Shown here one piece after another: positions 26,177 through 47,110 of a stretch of 64,000 bases of DNA. The notes beneath the pieces were generated by a model. It saw nothing but the letters and a program-made list of their open reading frames with translations, was not told where the DNA came from and did not search any database. The DNA is from Larimichthys crocea. Lineage: Eukaryota; Chordata; Actinopteri; Sciaenidae. A program made the translations under genes and the position numbers. The stretch lies in assembly GCF_000972845.2 (NCBI RefSeq), contig NC_040016.1, positions 4,484,701-4,548,700 of the forward strand. Reading direction: 5' to 3'. Positions within the stretch are counted from its first letter, which is position 1. Each line of letters opens with the position of its first letter.

Positions 26177-28673
26177 CTGCGGCATCTGTGCACGCTTGTA
26201 TGTGTCCAAATTCATTGTAGGTTTCATTGACTTGGCTCGTACAGATTGCCTTCAATGTAAAGATCTGTATGTTTCAATGTACAGAGAGCAACCACTCACC
26301 TTCATTTTATCCCCTCCACTCGTGTGCTGACAGCAGAGAGTGGGAGACAGAAACAGAGAATGGTAATAGGGTGGGAAAGGGGAAATGAATCAGTGGAAGG
26401 CCCTGCCATCCTGGCTTATTCAGCAGGCCTCTCTCCCCTCGTCTGTCGTCTATTTTTTTCCTCTCCTTTCGTTCTTGAGCTCTTGATCACTTCTCTTTCC
26501 CCTCTCCACTGCATTCCTCACAGTTTTGTCATCCTGCCAAGGAAACGAATCAGAGAGCCCTCTCTCAGCCACCACACTTTTCCTTTGTCTCACTCTGCCT
26601 TTCTCTGCCTCTGTCCGCTCGTCGTTCGGTCTGCACCCTACTGTCTCAGCACACTTCACTATCACCCCCCTCTCCCCTTCCCCCGCGGCCTATGATGTCA
26701 CACCGGGAGCAAAGGCTGTTGGGAAGTGACCCGAGGTCGGCAAAGCTCGTGTCCAGCGAGCATTTCTGGGTGTCGTAAACTGCTCATTCTTCCCCATTCA
26801 GGAGAGTGCTTCCCTTGTTTGGAGAAAGTGTCTCCTGTTTCAAGAAGTCTGTCCTGCCCTTTTAAAGAGTTTCAAAGTGGCTCCCTGATTCCCTATTTTT
26901 CTTCTAAGCTAATTTGATGTGTCTGTGCGTGCCAGTTATCATGCTACAGAGCTTGTTATTTGCACCCATAATTGAATGAAGCCGTTTACATCACTGACTT
27001 TTAATTAATTTTCATGTGTTGTTTTCTTTTTTTTTTTTTAGATGATCTCCAGTGAACCATGGCAGTGGTGAAATGTTTTAATCAGACTAGTAAATGAAAT
27101 AATTCTTTCAGTCAATTTGGTCTTGTCTTTATTTTTACACGGGTGATTAACCATGTTACCAGTTGTTCAACTGGCAGGGTGGATTAGCTGGCTTAGATGC
27201 TCTGTATTTGTGTGTGCATGCATCATTGCGTGCACGATGCCAATTAATGATGGTTTGGCAGGCTAAAAGTCAATCAGAGGCATAAACGTAGCACAGAGAA
27301 AGAGACTCGACTCAACCAGAGCAAGAGAACAGAGGTTATACCTGTCTACATGACCTCCGCCCTGTGAGCCACTTGATGGAAGAGATGTTGGAGAGGATAA
27401 TTTGAGAATTTCTCAAATGGTTGCCTGCATGTTCACTTGCGTCAAGAGCAGTGTACGCATATGGAGACGCTGTTTATGACACTTGAAACCCTCTCCTTTC
27501 CAACCTTTAGTGGTAGCTTGGTGGTAAACGTGTTGCTCTGCTGTCTCTTTCTGAGCTCTTATCGGACCAGATAGCCCTCAGATAGAAACTCATACCCGCA
27601 CATTCAGAGGCTCAGCTAGCCACAGCAGCTGATGGAGCTGATGCAAGGCCGCTATGACGACAAGAGGACAGGGCCTTATCTGTCGTCATGGTAATGGTCA
27701 TGATGGAATGATGACAATCTGCTTTTGGCTTCATATTTTCTTCCAGGACAGCATGGCTCCTAAATTGTACACCTGTTCAGGCATGTAAGCACAGAATGAT
27801 CAAGTGTACTACAATATCCACGTGCAAGCAAATGCAAGTGCGTAATATCGTGCATCCATAACTTTGTTTGTTTCAAGCGTCTTTTTTAACCAAGGAGCCG
27901 ACACAGACAAGCAAATGATCACAATCATGCAGAAACCGCAGGGAAGTGCATTTATGTCGCTGGCCCGTCTTTTTTTGACTCATCGTGCTTGCATCGGTGT
28001 CTTTTCTTTCCGACAAATATGGCAGATGCATATCAAACTGTGCAGTCTGCTCAGGGGAGATAAGGACCAGTTAGGCGCTGGGGTTGCAACATCCCACTGA
28101 GCCAATGAGTGAGCACAACGCTTTTTTCATACCGATCCTCAACAGATAGGCCTGCAGTGTATGCGTGTGCGATGCCCCTGATAATTTCCGTCTCCACTGA
28201 ATTCTGGCATCTACTATGTAATGGTTGCAGGTCTGCAGACGTCTCCTGTCTTGAAACTGGTTTAAAGTAAAACACAAGTTAAATAAGGAGAGGCAGTTGA
28301 AGAGCAGATTGTCTGTCCAGTGCATGGATCTGGAGGGTTTTGTGGTCATACATGCTACAGACCTTCCTGACCTGGGTTATCGAAAAGAGGGGTTAATTAG
28401 AAGTGCTTAATTTTTGCTTACTCTTAGATAGGAATAAAACATTGACACACACAGTCATAGATATCAAAACCTTTTTTTCTTCATTTTTTTATCTGCTGTT
28501 TGGATCTAATAGAGCTCCTCACATCCACAATTTTACCCTTTAGAAATAACACTTTCATCTTTCTCAACCCTCTCCAAAATGTCCCTGTGGTCCTTTAATG
28601 GTTTAATCATATTACACTTTTTTAAAATAAAGCACACTGTGTTTCATACATTGTCCCCTTTTCTTAATGCCAT

Positions 28674-28675
<2 letters not shown>

Positions 28676-28729
<54 letters not shown>
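28676..28729 (+). repeat. (TG)n microsatellite
   Basis: About 26 uninterrupted TG units. Confidence 0.95.
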
Positions 28730-28732
<3 letters not shown>

Positions 28733-31689
28733 CTATGTGCGGGTTTGTGTCTTCTTACCTGTATTAACCTGACAACTATTGGGTAAACAAAGCCATAGAC
28801 ACAACAAAATCTTGTACTGCAGATAAACACTGAAAAAAAATTCATCTAGGAATGCCCTCACCACATGCTGTGTTTCTGCATGAGTGACGAGATGAGCAGG
28901 ACTGAAATGAGGCCTGGCCTGGCTGGTGAGTGAGGTTTAGCGGTTATGTCTAGAAGCACCTGAATACCACAATGCATTAAGAGTAGCTATGCTTTGTTGT
29001 AAGGACAACTTGGTCCATGAGAATGAAGCAAGCTTCAAAGTGAATTCAGGGCAGCCACAGAGCAGCTCTGTCACTTAATCCACCACACAGGCAACCTTCG
29101 TTAGTCTACAATAGCGAGCTGAACAGCTTGGGATTCTGAGCAGGGCACGGCAGGTCTCTGCGGGCTTCTACTGTCCTCCACAGTCCTCCGTTCTCTGTCT
29201 GGTCATCAGTCCCTGTGGGAGTGTCCAGAGGATCCATCCGGGGGTAGGCACCTGGGTCCCATCCTCTCACTCCTGGCCATGGGCCAGGCTGCCCTCAGCT
29301 CCCCCACTCATGCCTTTCTTCAGTTACCTGCCAGTGAAAGCGAGTGGAGCGGGGCGGGGGCTGGGAATGGCGAGGGACATTATATGGGTGCGGAAGAGGA
29401 TGGCAGGTCCAGACGCCCACTCCCCTGAGCCCTCCCAGGCATTAGTACTGTACTTGCCCCCCGGTTTGTCAATGGGAGCTACCAGATGAATGGGCTCATT
29501 TGTCCTCAGACAGTGGGGATGAATTTGTCTTTGGGAGCAGGTGAGCAGAAGGGCCTCAGTACAGCAGAACAGGGCATGAATGAGAGCTGAACACTACCTG
29601 TCCCAGGTGAACGTCCTGAATGCTCCCTGTCCCAGGTGAGAGGAGACTGACCTCATTTTCAGGGTGAGTCGAGGGAGGGGTTCTCTGAATGTCCACACCC
29701 TGCTTCTGACAGCCACTGTTTTAACAGATTACGCCCTCGACTACCGTAGAAAAGAATGTGTGAACCGTCCAGAATGGGGGAAACGGTCAGATGACTGATG
29801 CTAATTCATAATGGTCTCAGTTTAAATTGCAGCAAGTTTATGTGCTTAGGGACCTGAATGGTGTCAGGATTGCGGATACGAAACCTCAGTTGAGCAGGGA
29901 TTGTGTGGAAACAGAAGGGCCCAGACACATTAGCATGGCAGTGACATCCCTGTCATTAGAGTGGGCCAAGATGCCAAGTTAGAGAGGGAACACAACATCA
30001 CAGCCACAAAGACCTGTAACTCTATGCACTCATAAAGCACTTTCATTATTACAACAATCTACCCAGAAACCTTTTTAAAACCACAAACGGTGGCATTAAG
30101 GTCTACCTCCAGCCACCGATGACTGATGTGAAACACTCTCTGTTTCTTTACCCCTTTCACTTCTCTACTTTCATATTAACAAGCTATCCCATTGATGCTA
30201 CATTCAGAAAGTATGTTTATTTTCAAATTATGTCGCTGTTTTATTTTCACATTTACATTTTTTTTTTATGTTTGACTATGAAATGGCATCTTCAGTGCTC
30301 AAAATACTTGATGGTCATAGGTACAAAAATGTGTATCCGTGCTCAAGTAAGCCCAGAGAAATATTGAGAACTCACGGTTAAATTGTTGTAAAAATTGTAA
30401 AAATGTTCAACAGCCCAGATAATTTAAGAAATAATTTACAAATGTAATTAAGTCAGTGGCAGACTGATTTTAGGAGGTTGGTGCTCTTCCTGTACACAGG
30501 ATGTTACCCTGCAGAGAATTACACTTAAATACTGTACAAACCTTGCACCCCTCGTAATCAATCTCTTTTTACTGTCTCTGTTAGACATCTATGGTTTTAA
30601 TTGGTCCTAATAGTACAACTTAAGTCTTTCCTGTTTGAACTTCTCACTTCCTGTTTTTCTTTTCTTTTTTCACTGCTTTGAACAGCCTTGTCCTCAGCCA
30701 AGCTTGGTATGCAGCTGTAACTAGTGCAGCAGCCTGAAGTGAAGAACTGTAGGGGTCAGCGGGGAGAGAAAAATGATGTATGATCAAAACATTTTCGCCT
30801 TTTTATGACTATAGTCTGACATTTGGAGAGATCATCAGTGAGATTTGGCATTCTGGTAGGTCAGGATGCGGTTGCTTCCTGTCAACAGAGGTCATCAGTG
30901 ATTATCTGCTGTCAGCTCTGCTTCTCTATGACTGACACATTACTGTCAAAGTTTTGCCGATCACATCATCGCTACGTACGTGCTACGGTTGATTAATCTG
31001 AAAAGTGTTCAGAGTTTTTCGAGTGTGTCAAATGGTTTCTAAGAATAGTGCTCACCAGGTGTTTTACTGAATGTACCCACCTTTTTCCTGTCAAAGGGGG
31101 TATTTCTATGAATTTGTCTTGATCCATGAAAAGAGGAAGTTCATGTGTGGATCTTAAAATAGCACACTCACTATGACTTGGTACCTATTAGAATTCAAAC
31201 AGTTGAGAGCTTGGTTAAAGCTGCATCATTGCATAGCAAAGTATAAGTTCTCCTTTTTTCTTGAGGTCAGCAAACAAGAAACCTACTGAGAGTTTGAACT
31301 TAAATAGATACAGGAATACACACTCTATGTTTTTATTATCTAAATACTGTCCCATCTTGCAGCCTTAATATCCTTCTTGGGGTCTGAGGAAGGAGGGATA
31401 CTTTTTTAGTTAGGCCCAGACAAAGGTCAACCCCCATTGCAATACACACACTAAGAGACCTGCATCTGAACTGCACTCCACTTCCTTTCATCTTCTATGT
31501 CTCTCTCTCCCTAACTCAACTTTGTGAGGGGATGGTCGGGATACCTTTTGATTCCACTAATTCAATTTGATGGAAAAACAAATACACTGGGGGAGTGGGA
31601 GACAAGAAAAGAGTGGGAGTAGTAGTCGGGTGGAGGGGGGGTGGTGAAGAGATGGAGAGTTACATGGAGCTTAGAGGGGGGAATGAGCG

Positions 31690-31713
31690 CTGGTGGTGGT
31701 GGTGGTGGTGGTG
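31690..31713 (+). repeat. (GGT)n trinucleotide repeat
   Basis: About seven GGT units followed by GTGTGTGG and a G run. Confidence 0.85.
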
Positions 31714-33949
31714 TGTGTGGGGGGGTGCTGAGGACAAACGGAAGAGCAGAGGGGAGAACGAAAAGGCGGTAGGGAGTGGAGATGAGTTGAAACATCCAGT
31801 TCCAGGTTGAAGTCATAAACCTCTCGGTGCTCTGATCTAGGTGGCCACCATGTTCACCCCGCCGACGCATCCAAGATCTCTCCTCTTCATCACTTCTATG
31901 GAACGCCACTTTGATAGTGAAGATAAGTAACATCCTATTTTATGGCTCTTTTTGTATCACATAATTTACGGTGTGAGCTTGAAGGGGGATGTCTTGTTCG
32001 TTGTAGCTGCTGGTCTAGTGAGACTCTGTGACTAAAAAGTATACAAACCCTTACATTACAGAGTCTGTATAAATTTAATGGGCTAGAAAATGGACCAACA
32101 GTGGCACATGCGAAACACTTAGCCAAGCATTCATTTCAAGAGCAAGCGTGCATGTCATGTGCCTGCTAGCTATTGTCTTTTCAGGCTACACTGCTTTCCA
32201 CAAACACTGCCTCTGCATCAGACATGAGAAGCTTTGTCACACACCGTCATTGTATGTATATACACATGCGTGTTCATGTATGTGTGTGTGTGTGTGTGTC
32301 TTCAGACGTGGGCAGCAATGGAAGTCGCTGGCCTGGCAGACTGCTGTATTATTTTTGGGAGGGCTGCCCTTTCCCTCTGGAGGGCCTCATTGAAGAGCGC
32401 TGGCTCTCTCCGTCTCCCCTCTCAGGCTCCGGGAGTCCGGCCAAGCCCAGACGAGCAGGCTCGCTGGCTGCTGCAGCAGCACACAACCCGCTGGAGCCGT
32501 GGCCTGTACACAGCCCAGCAACCACAGCACTACGCTACACACAGATGGCTGGACTGCTTATTGGCAGACGAGCGTTACATTTTCACTGGTGTTAGGCAAG
32601 TGGATGAGGGGGATCCCACCCCCCTCTCTCTGAAAACAAACACTCAGATTTAGTCCTGCAGTCCTGTATCCGTGTGTATAGAGCAAAGTCAGTGTTGTGG
32701 GTGCTTTGTTGTAGCATAAACTGACAACACAGTGCTTCAGCCACACTGGATGACAGAACAGCAACTATATAAATCCCTGGATAAATATTATTTCCAATTT
32801 GAACTGATCAAGCCTCTGGGAAACCCCAGCAGATCAACCTCCACAGCAGTCAAGCAGATGTGAGCTGGGTGGAGGGTTCAGGGAGGGGTAGTAGTCCACT
32901 TTTAGCTTGGACTGTTTAATCGGATGATTTTTGCTGTGGGTGTGTGAGGGTATGCTGAACTCAGTGATGATGACCTCAAATTGGCCCTAATCGAGCAGAC
33001 TCATTAGTGGCTGGCTCTGTTCAAAGTTCCCTCAGCCACTTTATTTTACCATAATCGTCCAAACGGGGAGGGAGAGAAAGAATGACCAGCACAGAGGCAG
33101 AATGAAGGAGAATAAAAGACAAAACAAAATAAACAGGAGAGCAGAAAGAGGGAGAGTGGCGGGGGGAAAAAAAGATAAACAAAGCGAAAGAAAAAGAGGA
33201 TGAGGGGAGACGAGAGAGCAACAGAGTCGAGGCCTGCTTCCTGGCAGCCTCAGCTGCGTGCACATCTGTGTGTGAAGGGTCTGAGCAGACCCCCACGTGT
33301 TTGCTCAGGTCGCCTGATTGCCTTTCCTTCCTCTTCTCTCTCCCACTAAAGACCCGCTGTCCTTCCTCTCACTCCAATCACCGCAGCCAAGAGAGAGGAC
33401 CACTCCGACAGACACGGAGCGAGGAAGGCTACCACTGAACTGCACTCATGACTCAGTACTCACCACATACAAATCATATAAATGTGCCTGTTAGACTGTT
33501 TTAACAAAAGAGACATTGCATGGATTATTTGGTTAAATATGGGTGTGAATTAGGGTTTGTATTTGTTTTTTATTTTTTCAAAGTGTGTGTATGTGTGCAT
33601 GAGCATGTGGGTATGTGCATATGTATGACTGTGTGTGACTCCGGAGCCCTTCGCTGGAGCCTGCTGTCTGGGTACAATGGTCCAGCCTGGGGCCTCAGCT
33701 CCACAAAGAGGCCTTCTCTTAACAACGCGCCATCACAGATAGAGGAGGAGCCTGACCAAAGCATTACCACGCTCAAGGGATCACAGAGCTTCCCTTGATG
33801 CATCTGATATCACTTATGATTTTAATAATCAAGCACTATTCATTAAAAGGAGCGTTTAGTCCAGTGCTATATGTTTTGTGTGTGTGTGTGTGTGTGCGCG
33901 TGCACGCAAAGATGAAAAAGAGAGACAGGCTTAGGAGGCAGTGGCAGAT

Positions 33950-34859
33950 TTTACTTTAGTATTAAACTTTATTTCCTTTACTTTTGTGAGATGGAAAAAA
34001 TGATAAAAACGTACAGCTCAGGGACTTTTCATCTAAGATAGATCAGTGTTTTTCTTTACGTAATAACCATGAAATTCAAATCATAACAGTTTCCATGTGT
34101 CTTTGACGAAAGCTTAAAGAGTGAAAATAAATTATCGAAGCAATAATTATAACATCAAATATAACAACAATAATAGCAATTAAGCATTTATAAACACTCT
34201 ATTTACTGTGTCTTTTTTCCATAAAAGTCCATTATTAAAAACAGGTGAGCATTGTGGTGGTGTACAATCCAGCATGAGAGGAGAGCACTGGCTTGTGGGT
34301 ACTGTAGTCTACGTCGGACTGGTTCGTAACAGTGGTGTACGGGTGCTGTAGCTGTGGGCCAGTCTTCTTGAGACTTCCAGCGCTGCAGTGTTTGTCCGTG
34401 GACAAACAGCCTGGGGATGAACGGGGTGCACGTATCTCAGTGTATAATGAGATGGCCGTGAGGTGAAAACAGCGGGGTTTTTTAAGACCTCTCGTGAGTC
34501 TCCTGTTACAGGGGTCAAGGAGAGGTGGGTACCAAAGTGACTTAGTAAAAATAAGCAAAAAGAATGACAAGCGTCGCCGTTCACTCCATTCCTGCAAGCC
34601 TCACATGGGGACTAACAAACCCCTCGTCACATAAGCTCTTCACAGAGTCCACTAAAGTCCTGCTCTGCAGCGTCCCATCAGTGAGGTCAGGCATGACGCG
34701 ACCTTCAGTCATGAAGTCCAACTGAAAGTCTCTCCCCTCCAACCACTGTACATGACACAACAAGTCTGCTCAGCTTTTGACGCGATGTGGAGGGCCATTT
34801 AGTGTTAATGGCGATGTGGTGGCTCCTACAGGCGGAGGACTTCTGGGTCCGGAGGAGCC
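33950..34859 (-). other. gata2a: gata2a 3' UTR (inferred)
   Basis: On the minus strand the first clear AATAAA after the stop codon is at 33973-33968 (TTTATT on the plus strand), which predicts cleavage near 33,950 and a 3' UTR of about 900 nt. The distal part is A/T-rich (34,120-34,210). The polyadenylation site is inferred from the hexamer only. Confidence 0.55.
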
Positions 34860-42545
<7,686 letters not shown>

Positions 42546-42958
42546 GTCTGAGCTGGCCGTCTCCTTTGCTCTGAAGGCGTCTGCTACTTTTAGGCTATGT
42601 TTACCTCCCGAGGTAAATGGAGTTAAATCCTCCTTACAATATAGCTCCTGAGCTGTGAAAGTGTTTATTTACTTCAGAAATAGAATCCTCAAATAACCCG
42701 GTGTCCTTTCTCCTCAGTTATACCTGCAATGATACGAAAGCAAAATGTTAATTCAGAAACACCGTGGCCGCTGCACCTCTTCCATGCAAAGAACAAGAAT
42801 CCTGGTTATTTTTATATATATATATAATCATAGCAGCTGACATGAGAAATAAACTTTGCGCACTTCACGGTCCTAGTGATTACAGCTCGAGTGTCGAAGC
42901 AAAGCGTCCCGTCTGCGCATCAACACAACAGAAAAGTACAAATGTGTCCTCTGGATAC

Positions 42959-43200
42959 CTGTTGCAATTTCGATCAGCTGACGGCAGATACAGCACGAAA
43001 CCTCGTAAACCTCCTGATCCATGCAGTGCTCAGGCTCATTAATGAGATGTGGCGCAGACTGATGCGGCTGGCGCCAGTAAATTCCCATATCAAGCCACGT
43101 GGGGCGGGGCCTCGGTCTGAGCCAATCACACTCAGCCCTGCCACAATTGGCTCGCTGCATCCCTGCTCTCCTTTCAATTTCCATTTGCCTGCACCGAAAA
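42959..43200 (-). promoter_or_regulatory. gata2a: Probable gata2a proximal (IG-type) promoter and non-coding first exon
   Basis: Upstream of the ATG exon the plus strand shows a CACGTG E-box and GC box (CACGTGGGGCGGGGCC, about 43,099-43,114), an inverted CCAAT box (GAGCCAATCAC, near 43,120) and ATTGGCTCG (near 43,147). On the minus strand a CAACAG|GTATCC donor lies at 42,959/42,958 and could splice to the acceptor at 42,724. This resembles the mammalian GATA2 IG exon just upstream of the coding exon. The transcription start is inferred. Confidence 0.45.
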
Positions 43201-43629
43201 AACTAAAAGACTTATCAATCAGCGGTGTAATTTCTCGGGGGTCTTTCTCTCTCATGAAGCTCACACTGAATGAGCAATCGGCCCCTGATAATCTGCTTTT
43301 TTAGCGGCAGTTATAAGCCCAAAGACAGACATCTAACATGAAGGGAAACTCACTCTGCACAATGCATGGCTCAGTATTATAACGATTTGGGAAGAGTACG
43401 ACTATTGTAAGTCGCCTTCACCTGTTATGAACCCCTGTGCAAAATATTCCAAGACTATAAATGATCTGTGGCTCCTTCTCCACACGTTTGAGTGTCGTTA
43501 AAATGTCGCACCCACTTGCAAAATGTCTTTTCTTTAACAATTAAAGTTGCTGGTGGAGCTCCACATTACCATCAATAATTGTAAGTGTTGTGTTTCGCAT
43601 ACTGCTGTTATGTAAATAAACAGCGATTT

Positions 43630-43860
43630 CAGCACCTCTAAAACCAACAGAGGAGGAGTCGATTTATGACCTCGAAATTGGCCCCATTGTTGGCAGCGCC
43701 TAATTGTCTTTAATTAGTAGCAGGGCATTCCTCTTGTGAAAACAGTGGTTTTTGTCTCGGGGACAGAGCAATCAAACACTGTTTGCATACTAATGGCGCC
43801 GCATTCTCACTTGGTGGCACCAGGGATGGGCGCAAGGCCTCCGTAAAAACCAATTGGTGA
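43630..43860. promoter_or_regulatory. Candidate conserved non-coding element upstream of gata2a
   Basis: A unique, repeat-free block about 1.1 kb upstream of the ATG exon contains homeodomain-type cores (TAATTG, TTTAATTAG), a TTTGCAT half-octamer, and GGCGCC. The composition is typical of developmental enhancers. Conservation is not tested. Confidence 0.35.
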
Positions 43861-44170
43861 TCATCAAAGTGTTTTCTCAACGCTCTCATTCAAAATTCAC
43901 AAAACAAATCAAAACTCTACACAAAGGCGGATTGATTTATTTAATTTATGAAAATTATGATCTGCTGCCTGGAACAAGCTGGTTTCTGTCAGGGTTTGTG
44001 AAGGGGGAAAAAAAGACTATTATGGTGGATATCATTCAGGACGAATAAAAGCAGGAACAAAATGTCTTCTATTCTATTCTAATTGCAGAATTAGCTGCAG
44101 TGCGTGTGTAAAATGATTAGTCCGTGCATGCGCACAAGCCCATACAGATATAGTCCTCGTTGGTGCGTGT

Positions 44171-44186
44171 GCACGTACGTACGTGC
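44171..44186. repeat. Perfect 16-bp palindrome of alternating purine-pyrimidine
   Basis: GCACGTACGTACGTGC reads the same on both strands and is flanked by further GTGC/GCGT steps. Alternating purine-pyrimidine sequence of this kind favours Z-DNA or a small cruciform. Confidence 0.85.
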
Positions 44187-44299
44187 GTGATTGACAGGGA
44201 ATAATTGGAGGGTTTGCTCGGAGCCTAGGCTACCCGCCACGCTGACGCCTAGACCTGACGTAACAGACTTTTGGTGGGGTGGGGGCTGTGTCACGTGAA

Positions 44300-46981
44300 G
44301 CTTCGGATACCTGGAGAAATGATCTCAGGTAAAAGAGTCCCTCATAATACTGATGACCAGGTATGATGCAGGTCATAAGGCGACAATCGTACTGATCTGA
44401 TGTTATACCTGCTGTGTAAGTGTGTGTCTGTGTGTGTGTAAGTGTGTTTCTGTGTGTGTGTGTGTGTCAGTCATCAGTCATTAAATCACTGGCACTTTGC
44501 CAGGGGCAGTGAGTTGATGAGCTCAGCCCTTTGAGCTTGTCAACTCCTAAAATCAACAAATTAGTGCATGTGGGGCAGCAGAGGAGCAGCCACCTGAATA
44601 ACTCACATTCCAGTGAAAAGAAGCAGCACAGTGGACAGGTGGAGTGAGAACACACACACTTCCACACGGTTATCCCTCGTCCTTTTATAAATGTTGTATT
44701 ATAATGCATAAAGAATCAATCATCAGAAACACACTATTTATATGTCTAATAAAAAGCTGCTTTTTTATGCTGCAGAATAATTGCTGTCACACACGCTTGA
44801 ACCTGAAGCAACAACGACTCCCTCTGTTCCAGCATGAATGGATGACCAGTGACGCTTTTCTTCTTCTTGAGACGAGTAGTGAAAGGACTTCTTTTTTTTT
44901 TTTTTGCACACTGTAACGTGTCACTACAGCCTGCAGCAGTGGTCAGCCTGCGTTTCTGTGTTGTGTTCTGGCTGTGCTGCTAACCACTGGGCCTTGGAGG
45001 AGTGGGTCAGGCCTGGGCTAGCTTCTGCTGCATGCCCATTGTTGTTTGCATGTTTGCCAAATGGATTACTCAGCAGGATTTAGCCCTCTGTAATTTATAC
45101 CTTCATTAATCCCATTTGTATCTGTGCTGGAACAAAAGATGGGAGAGGGTGACGGAGGGTTAGTGGAGAGGGTGTAGGGAGGGGGGTGCTGTTGCTTTCC
45201 CTCTGTCTTTCTCAAGGACACAGCAGTATTGTTTCACCCAGGGATGCTATCCTTGACTGGAGAACACTATCCCTCTCACAACACCTCCTGCGTTGGGTGA
45301 GAACTGTGTGCAACAACTGTATCGCTGTGCAGCCACAGTGGCTAATGAACAACAAGATTATCATTCCGATCCATGCTGTTATTAAATGGGATTGGCTTTA
45401 TCTACCTGTTTGTTCCCATTGGGCACGGTCATCCATCATTATCCAGAGTGGAGGTGTGTGACTGTGCGAATGCGTGTGTGTGTGTGTGTGTGTGTGTCTG
45501 ACTCTACTCTTTATGTATGTGCGTTTGGGAGGGGGAGTGTGAAGAGCCACAGTGGGGCTTGTGAAGATAAGCAGAGCCAGAGAGAAGAGAATGACACAAA
45601 CCAGCTGAAGCATTATTGTCCCCTTTACTCACGGCTAATTAGATCGAGTCAGGGCACTGGGGGGCTTTATAGACACAAGCACCCAGACACAAGACCATAT
45701 AACTGCTACGAGAGGGGCCTGGATGCTGCTATGAGAACAGCACTCGCTCCCAGTAAGCAGTTTGGGCTCAGAATAACAATATTTCAGGAAAAAAAAGGAG
45801 CAGTCAGACACACAAACTGCACGTTGAACAAAAAAGGATTAAGGAGCATGAGATGATTCTTAGGTGTATAGCCAAAATTCTTAGCTATAAATAGAGAACA
45901 CATTTGGAAAAGTTTGACATGTCATAGCTCCAAAAATCTGTTCATTCATTCAGTCACTCATTCATTAAAAATAACTCTTTCTTTGCATTTGATCTATTTG
46001 TAGCTCACACACACACTAACACAGCACTTCACACACACTCACTGCATGTCATTTGAATCGTGCACACCATGCAGACAACAGCTCAGGTAAGTAAGAGAGA
46101 GAGAAGTAGGTAGGTAGGTGCTTGGTGTAAAAGGTGCCATGTATTCCCTCCAGCTCGTGGATGCCTGTGGAGACCCCAGCCCGCCCCTGTCTCTGCTCCA
46201 CCATTGTACTGATGTGATTGCTCTTTCTGCTGATGAAAGATTTTTTTTTTTTATTGCTCGTGTCATTTTGCATTTTAAAGCGTGACAATTGAAGACTTTT
46301 GTCGTCACTATTATCACGCTGATGATACACTAATCCATTTCGTGATCGAGTTTTTTTTTCTTCTTCTTCTTCACACCTTGCCCACGGCAGCACTGAGTAT
46401 ATCACAATTGATTATTGATAGTATTTACGCAAATTCTTCGAAATTTTAAAAAATACCGCAGGCGCAATATTAACGTCTCTGAGTGCATTTATTATTTAGA
46501 ATCATTTTTATTGTTCGCTCATTTAGAAAAATAAAGGTTAGGATGCTGATCTCAGAGGAAAAAAGAAAATCAGACTGCCATAAATATAAAAAAAAAAAGT
46601 ATCTGATAATATTTACAATAATACGACTGATTACTGATGTTTTGTGCATTTAATTCAACACTGTGCCGCTTGTCAGATATTATTTGGGTTTATTCAGTGT
46701 AACACACTGTGTATTACAGTGAATAGCCGTGACAAACTGAGGCTGAATATGAATGGTGGTTTATAAATAAAGCGTAAAAACAATAAAAGCATTTCTTAAA
46801 CACTATAGCTCATGCAATGCTGCAAAAAAATATATATTTGCTACAATAATGTGAATAACGATCGATGATATATTTGAACCCGTTTTACAGCCCACCTGCA
46901 GCTTTGTGTGTGTTATTTTAGTTGTTAAATGGTGAAAACATGTCAGAAAGAAGACTTAAAAAATATGAATAATTCACTTAC
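44300..46981. other. gata2a upstream/first-intron sequence
   Basis: Between the two probable first exons. It contains short TG repeats (44,420-44,466; 45,473-45,497) and A/T-rich sequence (46,400-46,860). No exon seen. Confidence 0.55.
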
Positions 46982-47110
46982 CTGCTGCAGTGTCATATGT
47001 GAGCACAGTGGCTGCGCTTTCGGAGTCAAACCAGAGAAAGTGCCTTCATCCGATTCACCGCACAGCTCCGACGCTTCTCTCCAAAAATAACGGCGCAGGA
47101 TAAAACGACC
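46982..47110 (-). promoter_or_regulatory. gata2a: Probable gata2a distal (IS-type) non-coding first exon and promoter
   Basis: A strong donor (CAG|GTAAGTG) on the minus strand ends an exon at 46,982. Upstream sequence has clustered CpGs, and TTTTATCC (a GATA site in reverse) lies near 47,102. It sits about 4.4 kb upstream of the ATG exon, like the distal haematopoietic IS exon of mammalian GATA2. There is no long ORF here, as expected for a 5' UTR exon. The 5' boundary is unknown. Confidence 0.42.

Larger units (their letters stand above)
26180..33949. other. Non-coding region downstream of gata2a
   Basis: No coding exon recognised. The region holds a TG tract at 28.7 kb, a GGT/GGA-rich stretch near 31.6-31.8 kb, an A/G-rich stretch at 33.06-33.21 kb and mixed unique sequence. 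Part may hold gata2a downstream enhancers, but no specific element is strong. Confidence 0.6.

Noticed and set aside
27020..27060. Polypyrimidine tract with TTTTAG followed by ATG, like a splice acceptor
   Set aside because: The following frame closes after eight codons (MISSEPWQW) and no donor or homologous exon follows.
32173..32653. Overlapping plus-strand frames of about 140 codons
   Set aside because: Several frames are open at once and begin in a TG repeat. Composition, not coding, explains them.
1..33949. Search for eefsec exons expected from mammalian synteny
   Set aside because: No frame encodes recognisable selenocysteine elongation factor motifs, so I do not annotate it.
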